Shown here: piece after piece, positions 1 through 14,700 of the stretch | Layout: every line of letters starts with the position of its first letter | How positions within the stretch are numbered: position 1 is the stretch's first letter | Assembly: GCA_002104945.1 (NCBI GenBank) | Contig: MCFH01000153.1 | Coordinates: 1 to 23,327 of the forward strand | Reading direction: 5' to 3' | Origin: Piromyces finnis | Lineage: Eukaryota; Neocallimastigomycota; Neocallimastigomycetes; Neocallimastigales; Neocallimastigaceae | DNA: 23,327 nt | Translations under genes and position numbers: made by a program | The notes under the pieces: model-generated | Told to the model about the DNA's origin: nothing | The model's database searches: none | Seen by the model: only the letters and a program-made list of their open reading frames with translations

Positions 1-945
1 TAATCGGTTGTTGATCATTACACATATAGGCATCACCATTATCACATACACTTTTAACTTTCCAAAGTTCTTCGGTAACAAGAGATACTCCATCTTTACG
101 ACATGCTTTAACTGGCTTACTACCGAACGTTAGCATCCCAAGAACAAGAAGCAACACAACAATCCCAATAGCTGTAGTAACACCTGATTTTCCACCAATA
201 AATCGGGAAGACTACCAACAGAATTACTATTATTGTTATTATTGTTATTGTTGTTTGTATTTGAATTTGGCTTTTGTGTGTTATTATTTTTATTAATATT
301 AAATTATTATTTGTATTTGTATTCCAATTATTATTAATGTTAACGTTATTTGTATTTGTATTACTATTGGCATTATTATTTTTTATTAATATTTGTATTA
401 CCATTATTATTAATCTTGTTATTGATATTAACATTTCCATTAATATTATTATTGTTATTTTGTTAGGATTTTTTGTATTGTATTAACATTGGAATTTACA
501 TTAGCATTATTATTTGTATTTAAATTAGTATTTGTATTTAATATTATTGATATTAAAATTACATTAAAATTTGTATTTGGATTCACGTTTGAGTTGGCGT
601 TAGCATTGGAATTACCTTTCCACCAATTCCATGGATTGAATGCCCAACCATTGAATGCATTATTATTATTATTGATATTTAAATTATTAACATTCATGTT
701 TGGAGAAGCAGCATTAATTCTTTATTATTCCAATTAAATCCACCAAAGAAGGGAAACTAATTTCATTTTCTTTTCAATACACACCAACTATTATTTTCAT
801 ACCCCAATCGCCATCACTATCTGAAGTAACTACTGTTTAGTAGTAGAACAACATGGGTAACCCAATTTAAGTGAAAAACAATCTTTAGCAGTTATTTTGA
901 TACATTTAATCCTGCTAATATTGTTATAAAAATCAATTTCTTCAT
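1..945 (-). CDS. Dockerin-GH45 endoglucanase, left copy (3' end outside window, frames broken)
   Basis: Divergent copy of the gene at 1293-2670. The ATG is at 945-943 on the minus strand and is followed by a hydrophobic signal peptide starting [12 protein letters not shown]. Next come the fungal dockerin with GYPCC, DSDGDWG and WCGI-type residues, an Asn-rich linker encoded largely by AAT/AAC codons, and the start of the GH45 domain with the YWDCC catalytic-base motif. The window ends before the catalytic acid is reached. Translation needs several single-base shifts, for example one base missing just before the YWDCC motif where the right copy has it, and others in the dockerin. The signal peptide reads through here but is broken by a two-base loss in the right copy. 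Because the two copies break at different places, sequencing indels are more likely than real decay. The product would be a secreted cellulosomal endo-beta-1,4-glucanase. Confidence 0.75.
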
Positions 946-1100
946 TATAGTATTTTTCTTTGTAAAAGAATTTATGATATCAATATATGTATATTAATAA
1001 TGTATACTAATCTAATTATGCCAATTATTTTACTCTCAAAAATTAAAATTTTAAAAAAAAAGAAATTACTCTTAAAAATTAAATTTAAAAAAAAAAAAAA
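1..1100 (-). repeat. Left arm of a ~1.1-kb inverted repeat
   Basis: The reverse complement of this arm matches 1138-2236 along its whole length. For example, the first 50 bases mirror about 2186-2235, and the A-rich end near 1070-1100 mirrors 1138-1170. The arms are separated by 37 unmatched bases (1101-1137). Differences between the arms are mostly one- or two-base indels. The arm begins exactly at the window edge, so its true outer end cannot be seen. Confidence 0.95.
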
Positions 1101-1292
1101 GAATAATTTTATTTTATATAGAAATAAAAAATTTTGGTTTTTTTTTTTTTAAAAATTTAATTTTTAAGAGTAATTTCTTTTTTTTAAAATTTTAATTTTT
1201 GAGAGTAAAATAATTTGGATAATTAGATTAGTATACATTATTAATATACATATATTGATATTCATAAATTCTTTTACAAAGAAAAATACTAT
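946..1292. promoter_or_regulatory. Shared divergent intergenic region of the two GH45 copies
   Basis: The 347 bases between the two head-to-head start codons are themselves palindromic except for the spacer at 1101-1137. They contain facing A-tracts and T-tracts and no recognisable coding sequence. If the arrangement is real, this is a symmetrical bidirectional promoter. No core-promoter motif can be singled out in such A+T-rich DNA. Confidence 0.35.
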
Positions 1293-2236
1293 ATGAAGAA
1301 ATTGATTTTTATAACAATTAGCAGGATTAAATGTATCAAAAATACTGCTAAAGATTGTTTTTCACTTAAATTGGGTTACCCATGTTGTTCTACTACTAAC
1401 AGTAGTTACTTCAGATAGTGATGGCGATTGGGGTATTGAAAATAATAGTTGGTGTGGTATTGAAAAGAAATGAAAATTAGTTTCCCTTCTTGTGGATTTA
1501 ATTGGAATAATAAAGCAATTAATGCTGCTTCTCCAAACATGAATGTTAATAATTTAAATATCAATAATAATAATAATGCATTCAATGGTTGGGCATTCAA
1601 TCCATGGAATTGGTGGAAAGGTAATTCCAATGCTAACGCCAACTCAAACGTGAATCCAAATACAAATTTTAATAGTAATTTTAATATCAATAATAATATA
1701 AATACAATACTAATTTAAATACAAATAATAATGCTAAGTAAATTCCAATGTTATACTAATACAAAAAATCCTAACACAAATAACAATAATAATATTAATG
1801 GAAATGTTAATATCAATAACAAGATTAATAATAATGGTAATACAAATATTAATAAAAATAATAAGCCAATAGTAATACAAATACAATAACGTTAAATTAA
1901 TAATAATTGGAATACAAATACAAATAATAATGTTAATATTAATAAAAATAATAACACACAAAAGCCAAATTCAAATACAAACAACAATAACATAATAACA
2001 ATAAGTAATTTCGTTGGTAGTTTTCCCGATGTATTGGTGGAAAATCAGGTGTTACTACAGCCTATTGGGATTGTTGTGTTGCTTCTTGTTCTTGGGATGC
2101 TAACGTTTCGGGTAGTAAGCCAGTTAAAGCATGTCGTAAAGATGGAGTATCTCTTGTTACCGAAGAACTTTGGAAAGTTAAAAGTGTATGTGATAATGGT
2201 GATGCCTATATGTGTAATGATCAACAACCGATTGTA
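1138..2236 (+). repeat. Right arm of the ~1.1-kb inverted repeat
   Basis: Mirror image of 1-1100. It contains the upstream region, signal peptide, dockerin, linker and start of the catalytic domain of the GH45 gene. The match stops at 2236 only because the left arm reaches base 1, so the real duplication may be longer. Confidence 0.95.
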
Positions 2237-2670
2237 ATTAATGAAAAACTTTCATATGGTTTTGCTGCTTCTCATGATCCATGTTGTTCTTGTCAAAGAC
2301 TTCAATTTACTTCTGGTCCAATTAAGGGAAAACAAATGATTGTTCAAATTACTAATACTGGTTCTGATGTTGGTACTAATCATTTTGATATTCAAATTCC
2401 AGGTGGTGGTGTTGGTATTTTCAATGGTTGCTCAAAACAATGGGGTGCGCCAAATGATGGTTGGGGCAGACGTTATGGTGGTGTAACAACAAAATCTGAA
2501 TGTAGTCAACTTCCATCCCAGTTAGAGCCGGTTGTGAATGGAGATTTGGATGGTTTGGTAGTTCTGATAATCCAAATGTTGTTATGAACGTGTTCAATGT
2601 CCAAAGGAACTTACTAGGATTTTCTGGTTGTGTTCTTCCAGATGATGCTAAGCAAAAGAAAGTTGTTTAA
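1293..2670 (+). CDS. Secreted dockerin-bearing GH45 endoglucanase (frames interrupted by indels)
   Basis: Predicted cellulosomal endo-beta-1,4-glucanase. From the ATG at 1293 there is a signal peptide (to about 1350) and then a fungal dockerin (CBM10 type, about 1351-1468) with LGYPCC, SDGDWG and WCGI motifs. An Asn-rich linker follows (about 1500-2010; AAT/AAC repeats plus a Trp-rich patch, NPWNWW). The GH45 catalytic domain occupies about 2045-2670. The catalytic base is the Asp of YWDCC (codon 2069-2071) and the acid is the Asp of [13 protein letters not shown] (codon 2387-2389). The family's Cys pattern continues through QWG, RYGG and ECSQLP to a C-terminal CP and GCVLP. The reading frame is broken several times: a two-base loss in the signal peptide, a frame change between linker and catalytic domain, a lost G near 2531, a lost T near 2581, and an extra T near 2622. 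Every domain is otherwise conserved, so I infer an intact gene read with errors. Expansins share the fold but lack this full pair of Asp residues. Confidence 0.88.
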
Positions 2671-3680
2671 ATTTTTATTTAATTAAAAATTGTAATATTT
2701 TTATTAAAAAATTTAATATTTCTTTCAGATTTCAAATACTTACAGTATTATATATTTTTTTTATTTATATATATATATATTTAATAATAATTAATAATTT
2801 ATAACTAAAAATAAATATAAATAAAATTTTGTAAATAAAGAAATTATTTAATAATTAAAAATTAGTATTTTTAATAACATATATTAATGTTTTGTTAATA
2901 TTCATGTCATAAAATATTATACTAAAAATCTAACCCATAATCAATATTTGAATGGTAATAAAAATCTGTTTAAATCTAAATATCATAATACTATATTAAC
3001 GCTGTATAGCCAATCAATTTTAAAGTAATAACCCAATTGATGTTTATTGAACTTTAAGAAAAAAAAAATAAAATTTATTTTATTTAACTCTCTTAAAAAA
3101 AAATAAAATTATATTATTAATTATAATAAAAGAAATAAAAGGAAAAAAAATAGATATAATAGAGATAATGTTATGATTTTGTATTATTATATCTATAAAA
3201 AAATAAAAAGTTTATACCCCTTGGTTTTCAAGCCGTTCAATAAATGCACTATTTTGAAATGGCTCAGTTCTTGCTTGGGAATAAAAACAACAATATTTAT
3301 AAGATTTTTTGATAGTTTTAAATATATAACTATTAAAATTAAAATATTGTTAACATTTTTTATAAGAAAAAATAATTATTTTTGAAACAGAAAAAAATAA
3401 TATAAGTATTAATTATAGATAATAATTTTATACTATAATTTGAATAATATTTATATTATAAATATATGAATACAGAAATATTAAAATAAAATAATGATAA
3501 TAAAAAAAGTAAGCCAAAAATTAGTTTTAATGTAAAGAAAATTTTGAGTGGTATCATAAATTTTATTTGCTGTATAAAAATTATTATAAAAAATTTTTTT
3601 ATTCTCTTAGTATTTTTGACTTATGTAAAAATTAATAAAATAATTGTTTAGTTGATTTTATAAAAGTTTTTTTAATTATA
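2671..3680. other. A+T-rich intergenic region
   Basis: Region between the GH45 stop and the peptidase start. It is mostly A/T homopolymers and TA runs (for example 2753-2790). The 70-codon plus-strand frame at 3173-3385 is low-complexity Lys/Ile/Phe-rich and not convincing. The only compositionally distinct piece is a small normal-complexity island at 3212-3280, listed separately. Confidence 0.7.
3212..3273 (-). pseudogene. Possible terminal exon or gene remnant
   Basis: An island of ordinary base composition in A+T-rich DNA. On the minus strand a T-rich stretch ends in CCCAAG, which resembles a 3' splice site. It is followed by an open frame encoding RTEPFQNSAFIERLENQGV and a TAA stop (3214-3212). 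No upstream exon could be recognised. I do not know the family. It could be the last exon of an eroded gene or part of a repeat. Confidence 0.25.
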
Positions 3681-8876
<5,196 letters not shown>

Positions 8877-9453
8877 CGTCAAATATTAAATAATTAAATA
8901 AATAATTAATTAATTATTTAATAATAATAATAATAATTTAGTGATAATCATTTATAGGAAATAGCAAAAGAAATTAATTTAAAAAGTTGGTTTTATTAAT
9001 TATATGGAAATATGTGTATAAATTAATTTAAAATAAAAAATATGTTAAAAAGAACATTTAAGTTTTTTTTTTTATAGACTTGAAAATGTGTAATTTTATT
9101 TATTAATAATTTAATCAAAGTACACTATATTTATACAAATCGATCATCGTGTAAAAGTCACAAATTACAATTCGGAGGAATTCCGCAAGTTCCACAACAT
9201 AAGAACACGGAAAAGAAGACTCGGAGAAGAAGATTGAAAAATATTATTAATTAATTGTCTTCTTTACCCTACCTTTTTTTTTTAGACTAGAAAGAGAATA
9301 CACTTCTTCTTGTATCTATTTATTTAATTTGTGATTTTACATTATATTAAGTAATAATACATATTAATATAATAAAAAATCAATAAAAATATTAAAATAT
9401 ATATAGATAAAGATATAAATATAAGATAAAATAAAATTATTATTTAATTTGTA
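8877..9453. other. Intergenic region with an imperfect inverted pair
   Basis: Follows the peptidase stop. 9150-9330 is less A+T-rich and purine-biased (GAAGA-type runs at 9205-9230). An element near 9151-9168 (GTGTAAAAGTCACAAATT) is matched in inverted orientation, with small differences, at 9327-9342, about 170 bp away. No coding frame is convincing. Confidence 0.5.
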
Positions 9454-9890
9454 AAAAAGTTCAATGAACTCTGCAAGTTGTACTGTGTGGGATTGATCCC
9501 TACCTAATAAATTAAATGAAATAAAAAAGAGAAGTAGCATCAGGTGTCTTACTAAGCCTATCAAAAAGTAGCTTCATAGAGCTACTAATGATAGGGATTG
9601 TTTTAGTAAGAAAAGCCGCGGGACCTTCTACATATGGAACATGAGACCCCGATGAACTGTAAGGCTGTTCATTCAAATGTCTTTATTCCGCCTTATCGAT
9701 TTATAGCCCATCATAAGCTAAAATTACACTAAGAAGAAGTAAAAATATAGTTATTAATAATTTACTTCCATTTCAAGGAGTAAGCAAGTAATGAATTGAT
9801 TCTTATATTTAATTAAAAAAAAAAAGAGTAAAAAAATTGTCAGGAAAGCGAAAAAGTTCTGTATTCAGAGAATACAGAACATTCTAAAAT
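9454..9890 (-). repeat. Family X repeat, copy D (lacks a 146-bp internal block)
   Basis: High similarity to copy C (10418-10994) from GTTCAATGAAC near 9459 to the hairpin at 9859-9877 (CTGTATTC-aga-GAATACAG). Relative to C it lacks one contiguous block (10507-10652 in C), and the missing block falls exactly at CAGGT/TAGGT near 9542-9545. It shares a GCCGCGGGACC core and the GTAGCT-tcatag-AGCTAC hairpin (about 9568-9585). Unlike C it does not carry the LINE 3' tail. Orientation is assigned by analogy with C. Family identity is unknown. Confidence 0.85.
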
Positions 9891-10093
9891 CCATGCAGAC
9901 ATGAGGGCAATTCTGGTAATGTTTTCATAACCGCATCGAATATGAATAATCCAAGTAATTCCTAAATTTAAGTGAGGTTTGTTGAAACCGATATGCATCA
10001 GGTAATTCGAATTAAGAAATTTATTGGTAGTATATCTGAGGGCTTTACTTCCATTACTTAGGTTATTTTATTCTAATAACGCTTTCTAATATC
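9840..10093 (-). other. Unidentified open frame running into copy D
   Basis: About 84 minus-strand codons without a stop, ending at a TGA (9842-9840) inside copy D. The translation is not low-complexity (for example LNLGITWIIHIRCGYE, then ALMSAWILEC), which is unusual for non-coding DNA here. There is an internal Met at LMHIGFN. It may be a fragment of an element longer than copy C, which is truncated at the equivalent position. No family recognised. Confidence 0.3.
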
Positions 10094-10228
10094 TTTAGTA
10101 CTTTTATTATTTATTCTCATAAGTTTTTTATGCAATAAACAAGAATCATTTAAAATGTTCAACAACTTTAAATAAACAATTATTGAAAATTAATGAAGAT
10201 ATTTGAACAATTAAATTTTACTAAATTA
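10094..10228. other. A+T-rich spacer between copies D and C
   Basis: Ordinary A+T-rich DNA between the open frame and the T-runs that mark the 3' end (minus sense) of copy C. Nothing recognised. Confidence 0.6.
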
Positions 10229-10994
10229 TTTTTTTTTTTCATAGAATCTTTTTTTTAACGTCATTAATTTAATGAAAATTATAATACATGTTATAAAAAA
10301 GCAAAATTAAAAATAAAAATAAAAAAATAAAAATAATATATGTTTAAATAAACACAAATGAATAAAAATTGGGTATAATGTATTCTAGTAATTTTAAAAT
10401 AATTATTAAAGTTGCATAAAAGTTCAATGAACTCTGAAATTCGTATTGTGTGAGATTGGTCCCTACCTAATAAATTAAATGAAATAAAAAAGAGAAGTAA
10501 AATCAGGTATGATAGTGTGGTGTCCACTAAACTCTCCCATGAGTTCATAATGTTTTCATTCGAAGAAATACTAACATTGAACCCTGTGTACGGAACATTA
10601 GGAATGTTCCTTTGTCATATCGGTATAACGTCGGCGCTCTTGATTACGTTAGGTGTCTTACTAAACCTATCAAAAAGTAGCTTCATAGAGCTACTAATGG
10701 TAAGGATTGTTTTAGTAAGAAAAGCCGCGGGACCTTCTACATATGGAACATGAGACCCCGATGAACTGTAAGGCTGTTCATTCAAATGTCTTTGTTCCGC
10801 CTTATCGATTTGTAGCTAAAGTTCTACCAAGAAGGAACGTAAAAATATAGTTATAAATTGTTTTTCTCACTTTCGTTTCAGGGAGTAAGTAAGTGATGAA
10901 TTGATTTTTGTATTTATTTTGAAAAAGAGTAAAAAGATCGTCAAGAAAGCTGAGTGAAGAAGCTCTGTATTCAGAGAATACAGGGCATTCTAAA
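10229..10994 (-). mobile_element. Chimeric non-autonomous retroelement, copy C (family X body plus LINE 3' tail)
   Basis: In minus sense, a family X body (10994-10418) is followed by a tail (about 10393-10257) homologous to the LINE 3' UTR of copy A (11502-11656). The shared tail includes the GGGTATAATGTATTCTAG and AAACACAAATG segments and ends in the same TTAA(C) plus A-run. Poly(A) is seen as T-runs at 10249-10256 and 10229-10239, separated by nine bases. C lacks about 29 bp of the A tail next to the A-run. The body has perfect small hairpins at 10592-10610 (GGAACATT-agg-AATGTTCC), about 10677-10694 and at its outer end. The 78-codon plus-strand frame (10517-10753) is not supported as a gene. 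I infer mobilisation by the LINE machinery through the shared tail, or a template-switch product. Confidence 0.7.
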
Positions 10995-11020
10995 TTTTTT
11001 TTTTTTTTTTTTTTTTTTTT

Positions 11021-11456
11021 AATGGCATCAAATATTTTTAAACTTTTCTATTAATTTAATTAAAATTATAATACATGTTATAAAAAAGCAAAATTTAAAA
11101 TAAAAATAAAAAAATATGTTTAAATAAACACAAATGTATTCTAGTTTATACTATTTGATTTCCAATGGGACAACGAGCCAAAGATTAATATTTTATCATA
11201 GGACAAAATTATGATCTCCATTGGTTGCGTTGGCCCTGCTGGCCTGTCTTACTGTTTCTTCAGCATTGACGCTCTTGGATGTTGCTTCAAACCTTTTGAC
11301 CATTGACCATTGCTAGCCAATAGCAAAAGGCATGATTTTGGTTAGAAGTTCCGTGGTTACCGTCAAGAATGGTGTTCCTTCGTTAGTGCCAGATTGAATC
11401 TGACGCTTACAAAGTTCTTTCCATTCCCTTGAATTGTAATTGATATTGTTAAAACT

Positions 11457-11458
<2 letters not shown>
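11021..11458 (-). mobile_element. LINE copy B: 5'-truncated 3' end
   Basis: Matches the last ~120 codons and 3' UTR of copy A, with several substitutions. It encodes SFNNINYNSREWKEL through HNFVL and a stop. Its poly(A) appears as the T-run at 10995-11020. Its truncated 5' boundary abuts copy A's own poly(A) (T-run 11459-11502), so the two copies lie head to tail. A dead, 5'-truncated retrocopy is typical of target-primed reverse transcription. Confidence 0.92.

Positions 11459-11502
<44 letters not shown>
11459..11502 (-). other. Poly(A) tail of LINE copy A (T-run on plus strand)
   Basis: An uninterrupted run of about 44 T lies directly between copy A's 3' UTR and copy B's truncated 5' edge. 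Read on the minus strand it is the A-tail expected at the 3' end of a non-LTR element. Confidence 0.85.
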
Positions 11503-11505
<3 letters not shown>

Positions 11506-11742
11506 GGCATCAAATATTTTAAACTTTATTATTAATTTAATTAAAATTATAATACATGTAATAAAAAATTAAAAAATAAAAATAAAAATAAAAAAAATAT
11601 GTTTAAATAAACACAAATGAATAAAATTTGGGTATAATGTATTCTAGTAATTTTAATTAAAGTAAGAAAGCCACTATCATACTAAAGTATAATAATTGTA
11701 TTTGACTTCCAATGGGACACCGAGCCAAAGATCAAAATTTTG

Positions 11743-14700
11743 TCATGGAACAAAATTATGATCTCCATTGGTTGCGCTGGCCCTCCTGGCCTGTCTTACT
11801 GTTTCTTCAGCATTGACGCTCTTGGATGTTGCTTCAAACCTTTTGAACATTGACCATTGCTGGCCAATAGCAAAAGGCATGATTTTGGTTAGAAGTTCCG
11901 CGGTTACCGTCAAGAATGGTGCTCCTTCATTAGTACCAGATTGAATCTGACGCTTACAAAGTTCTTTCCATTCCCTTGAATTGTAATTAATATTGTTAAA
12001 ACTTCTTCCCCCAAGAAGGAATTTAAATATTTTACTGCACACACTAGAATAATCATACACATTAATATTCACCGGATTATTAGAACTATTACTATCATTA
12101 ACTAAATTACTATCTAAATTAGAATTATTATCTTCACTATTGCTATCATTACTAATATTATTATTTCTATTATTGTTATTATTACTATTGTTACTATTAC
12201 TATTGTTACTATTACTATTGTTATTACTACTATTGTTACTATTACTATTAATGTTATTACTATCTCTACTGATATTATCAATTTCATTATTATTGATAGG
12301 ACTATTGGAATTACGTTGACTGAAAAAATTTAATAGCTGGACTATGGAATCATAATGTTTAATACGGATATCTCTAAATGTTGGACAATCTAATAACCAA
12401 TGTTTAATACTTTGATCTCCACACTTGCAACATGGACAGTAGTTAGGACAAACTGGATCAACAAATTTGGCAGCTTTGGCAACTCTAGCATCCAACTTGT
12501 ATCCGCTTCTTGCTTTCAATAGCCAGTAGAAGCCATAGGCAAACTCTGGGTACTCATAACATAATTTAATAAAATCTTTAGTTTCAATAAATTTATTATC
12601 ATCATAATATTGCGCTTTGATTGAATTCCCTTTGAGATCTTTCCAATAAAAGTTTTTAACTGCTTTAACATCTCCATGTTTCTTTAATTTTTTATCAAGT
12701 GTCCTACTTGATTTGCACCACGTGTATTTTCTAAATTTAGGAATGTAATTGACAAGGTGTGAGATAATACAATTTGAGTTTTTCCATTTGTTAAAACATC
12801 TAACCTGAGCTAACGCACATTTGGCTGACAGTGGAGGAATATTCAAATCTTTTGAAATAGAGTATAAAGATATAAACGATACAGCTTTATGAACTCCGGC
12901 AACCCATCGTATTCCTTTGTTAACATGCTTCTGAGCAATTCTAGACCTAGCTTTGTTGGATCCAAGTAATGGTGCAAAGTATGAAACTCTGCTAATCACT
13001 TGTGAGTTAAGTACTAGTTTTTTGAAAGGAATAGGAATATTAGGATTTCTTAAGAATTTACTGACTGAGAAAAGCCCTTTCAAAACCTTGTTATTAAGAG
13101 CTTTAATTACTGGTTTAAGGGACAGATTCTTATCAAATGGAACACCAAGATAAGTATAGCAATCAGTAGTTGGAATGGGTTGTCCTGCTAAGTAAAATGT
13201 TGGATCTCTCTTGTTCTGATTTTCTATTGATTCAGGACGAATCACCATCGTTGAACATTTCTGGATACCAAATTCCATTTCATTATACAAGGCCCATTCA
13301 TTAACTCTTCTAAGCATCTTTTTTAAGCATCCTCTTGTTGGAGCACAAATAACTATATCATCTGCAAAAAGTCCACCACAGCATCGAGTGTCACCTAAAC
13401 TGACTCCTAGATCTTCGCACTCTCTAAATATATCATTAATAAAGAGATTAAAGAGAATAGGAGAAAGAGGGCAACCTTGACGGACTCCTTTCTTCACATC
13501 AAAAGATTTCGAGAATTGTCCATCTAATTTGACATTAGCCTTAGATGTTAAATATAAATTTTTGATAAATTGTAGACTCTTACCTCGGATTCCTAAACAA
13601 TCTAATTTATGGAGAATATTACCGATTGGGACTGAATCGTATGCTTTCCTGAGATCTAAAAAGGCCAAATATGTCTCTTTATTATCTAATTGACGTCTAC
13701 GGCATATTTCTTGGATTGAAATGAAAAGACTAATACTTTCTTCCTTTTTTCGAAAACCAAATTGTTCAGGTCTAATGAAATTATTCTTTAAACCATATTC
13801 TGAGATTCTAGTGGTGACAATTTTGGAAATCAACTTAATACCATTATTGATAAGTGATATACCTCGATAGTTATCACAATCTGTCAAATCTCCCTTCTTA
13901 GGAATAGAAACAATACTGGATTCATTCCATGAGTTGGGGAAATCTCCATCCCAAATACGGTTGAATAATTTAAGAATAAAATTTAAACCATGAGCATCAT
14001 TATCTGAAGTAGCATTACCAGAAGAATTATTATCTGTAGCATTATTAGAATCATTACTTGATGGAACTAATGCTTTGTAAAATTCAATTGGAATACCATC
14101 CGGACCTGATGCTTATAATTTGGAGTAGTGAGGATAGCTGACTTGACTTCATCAATACTAATATCTTGGTTGATATCCCACTCATCAAGCATAGGAAGTG
14201 AAAAACGTTTATTCGTTGGTTCTTCATACCAATGCTCCAAATCAAGACTTATACCACTTGGGTCTGATGCAAGATTTTCGAAATGATCATGCCACACATC
14301 TAGTTGTTCTTCTGTAGCAACAACTAATTCTCCATTTTTATTTTTAATTGGTTGAGCAATAAAGAAAGAATCTTTTCCAATTTTTGCAGTTTTCTTGATC
14401 CATTTCCAGGCCTTCTTAGGATTATGACTCTTCATATACTCACATCCTGTTTTAATCCAATGAAGATATTCTTGCTTCCTAAATTCATTACATCTTTTGT
14501 GGATGTAATCAATGAGTTTACGGTAGATTTTAATTCTTTTAATAAATTCATCTATATCATAAATTCTTTCTTTTTTAAATCTCTTATACAACTTCATTTT
14601 GATTTTTTGAAGATTAAAAATTTGTTGTGAAATATGAAATGAAGACTTTATAACATTATTTGCTGAAGTAATACTGAGCTCGTCTGCAATTGAAAAAGCA

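Noticed and set aside
120-737. Overlapping Asn-rich and Phe/Leu-rich ORFs on both strands
   Set aside because: They are frames of the triplet-repeat linker of the left GH45 copy, not separate genes.
1734-1961. Minus-strand Ile-rich ORF in the right arm
   Set aside because: Antisense shadow of the Asn-rich linker.
10507-10652. Reading the block missing from copy D as a spliced intron
   Set aside because: The retroelement orientation (poly(A) on the minus strand) is opposite to the GT-AG strand, and AGGT repeats at both ends explain a simple deletion or insertion equally well.
10517-10753. 78-codon plus-strand ORF in family X copy C
   Set aside because: Although partly open in copy D too, synonymous and non-synonymous changes are about as balanced in the opposite frame, and no family is recognisable.
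9600-10830. tRNA-like sequence in the GC-richer core of family X
   Set aside because: A weak B-box-like stretch (GTTCATTCAAAT) is present, but no cloverleaf or A box could be folded by eye.
11313-11513. 66-codon ORF with a poly-Lys N-terminus
   Set aside because: It starts in the poly(A) tail of LINE copy A and runs into truncated copy B.
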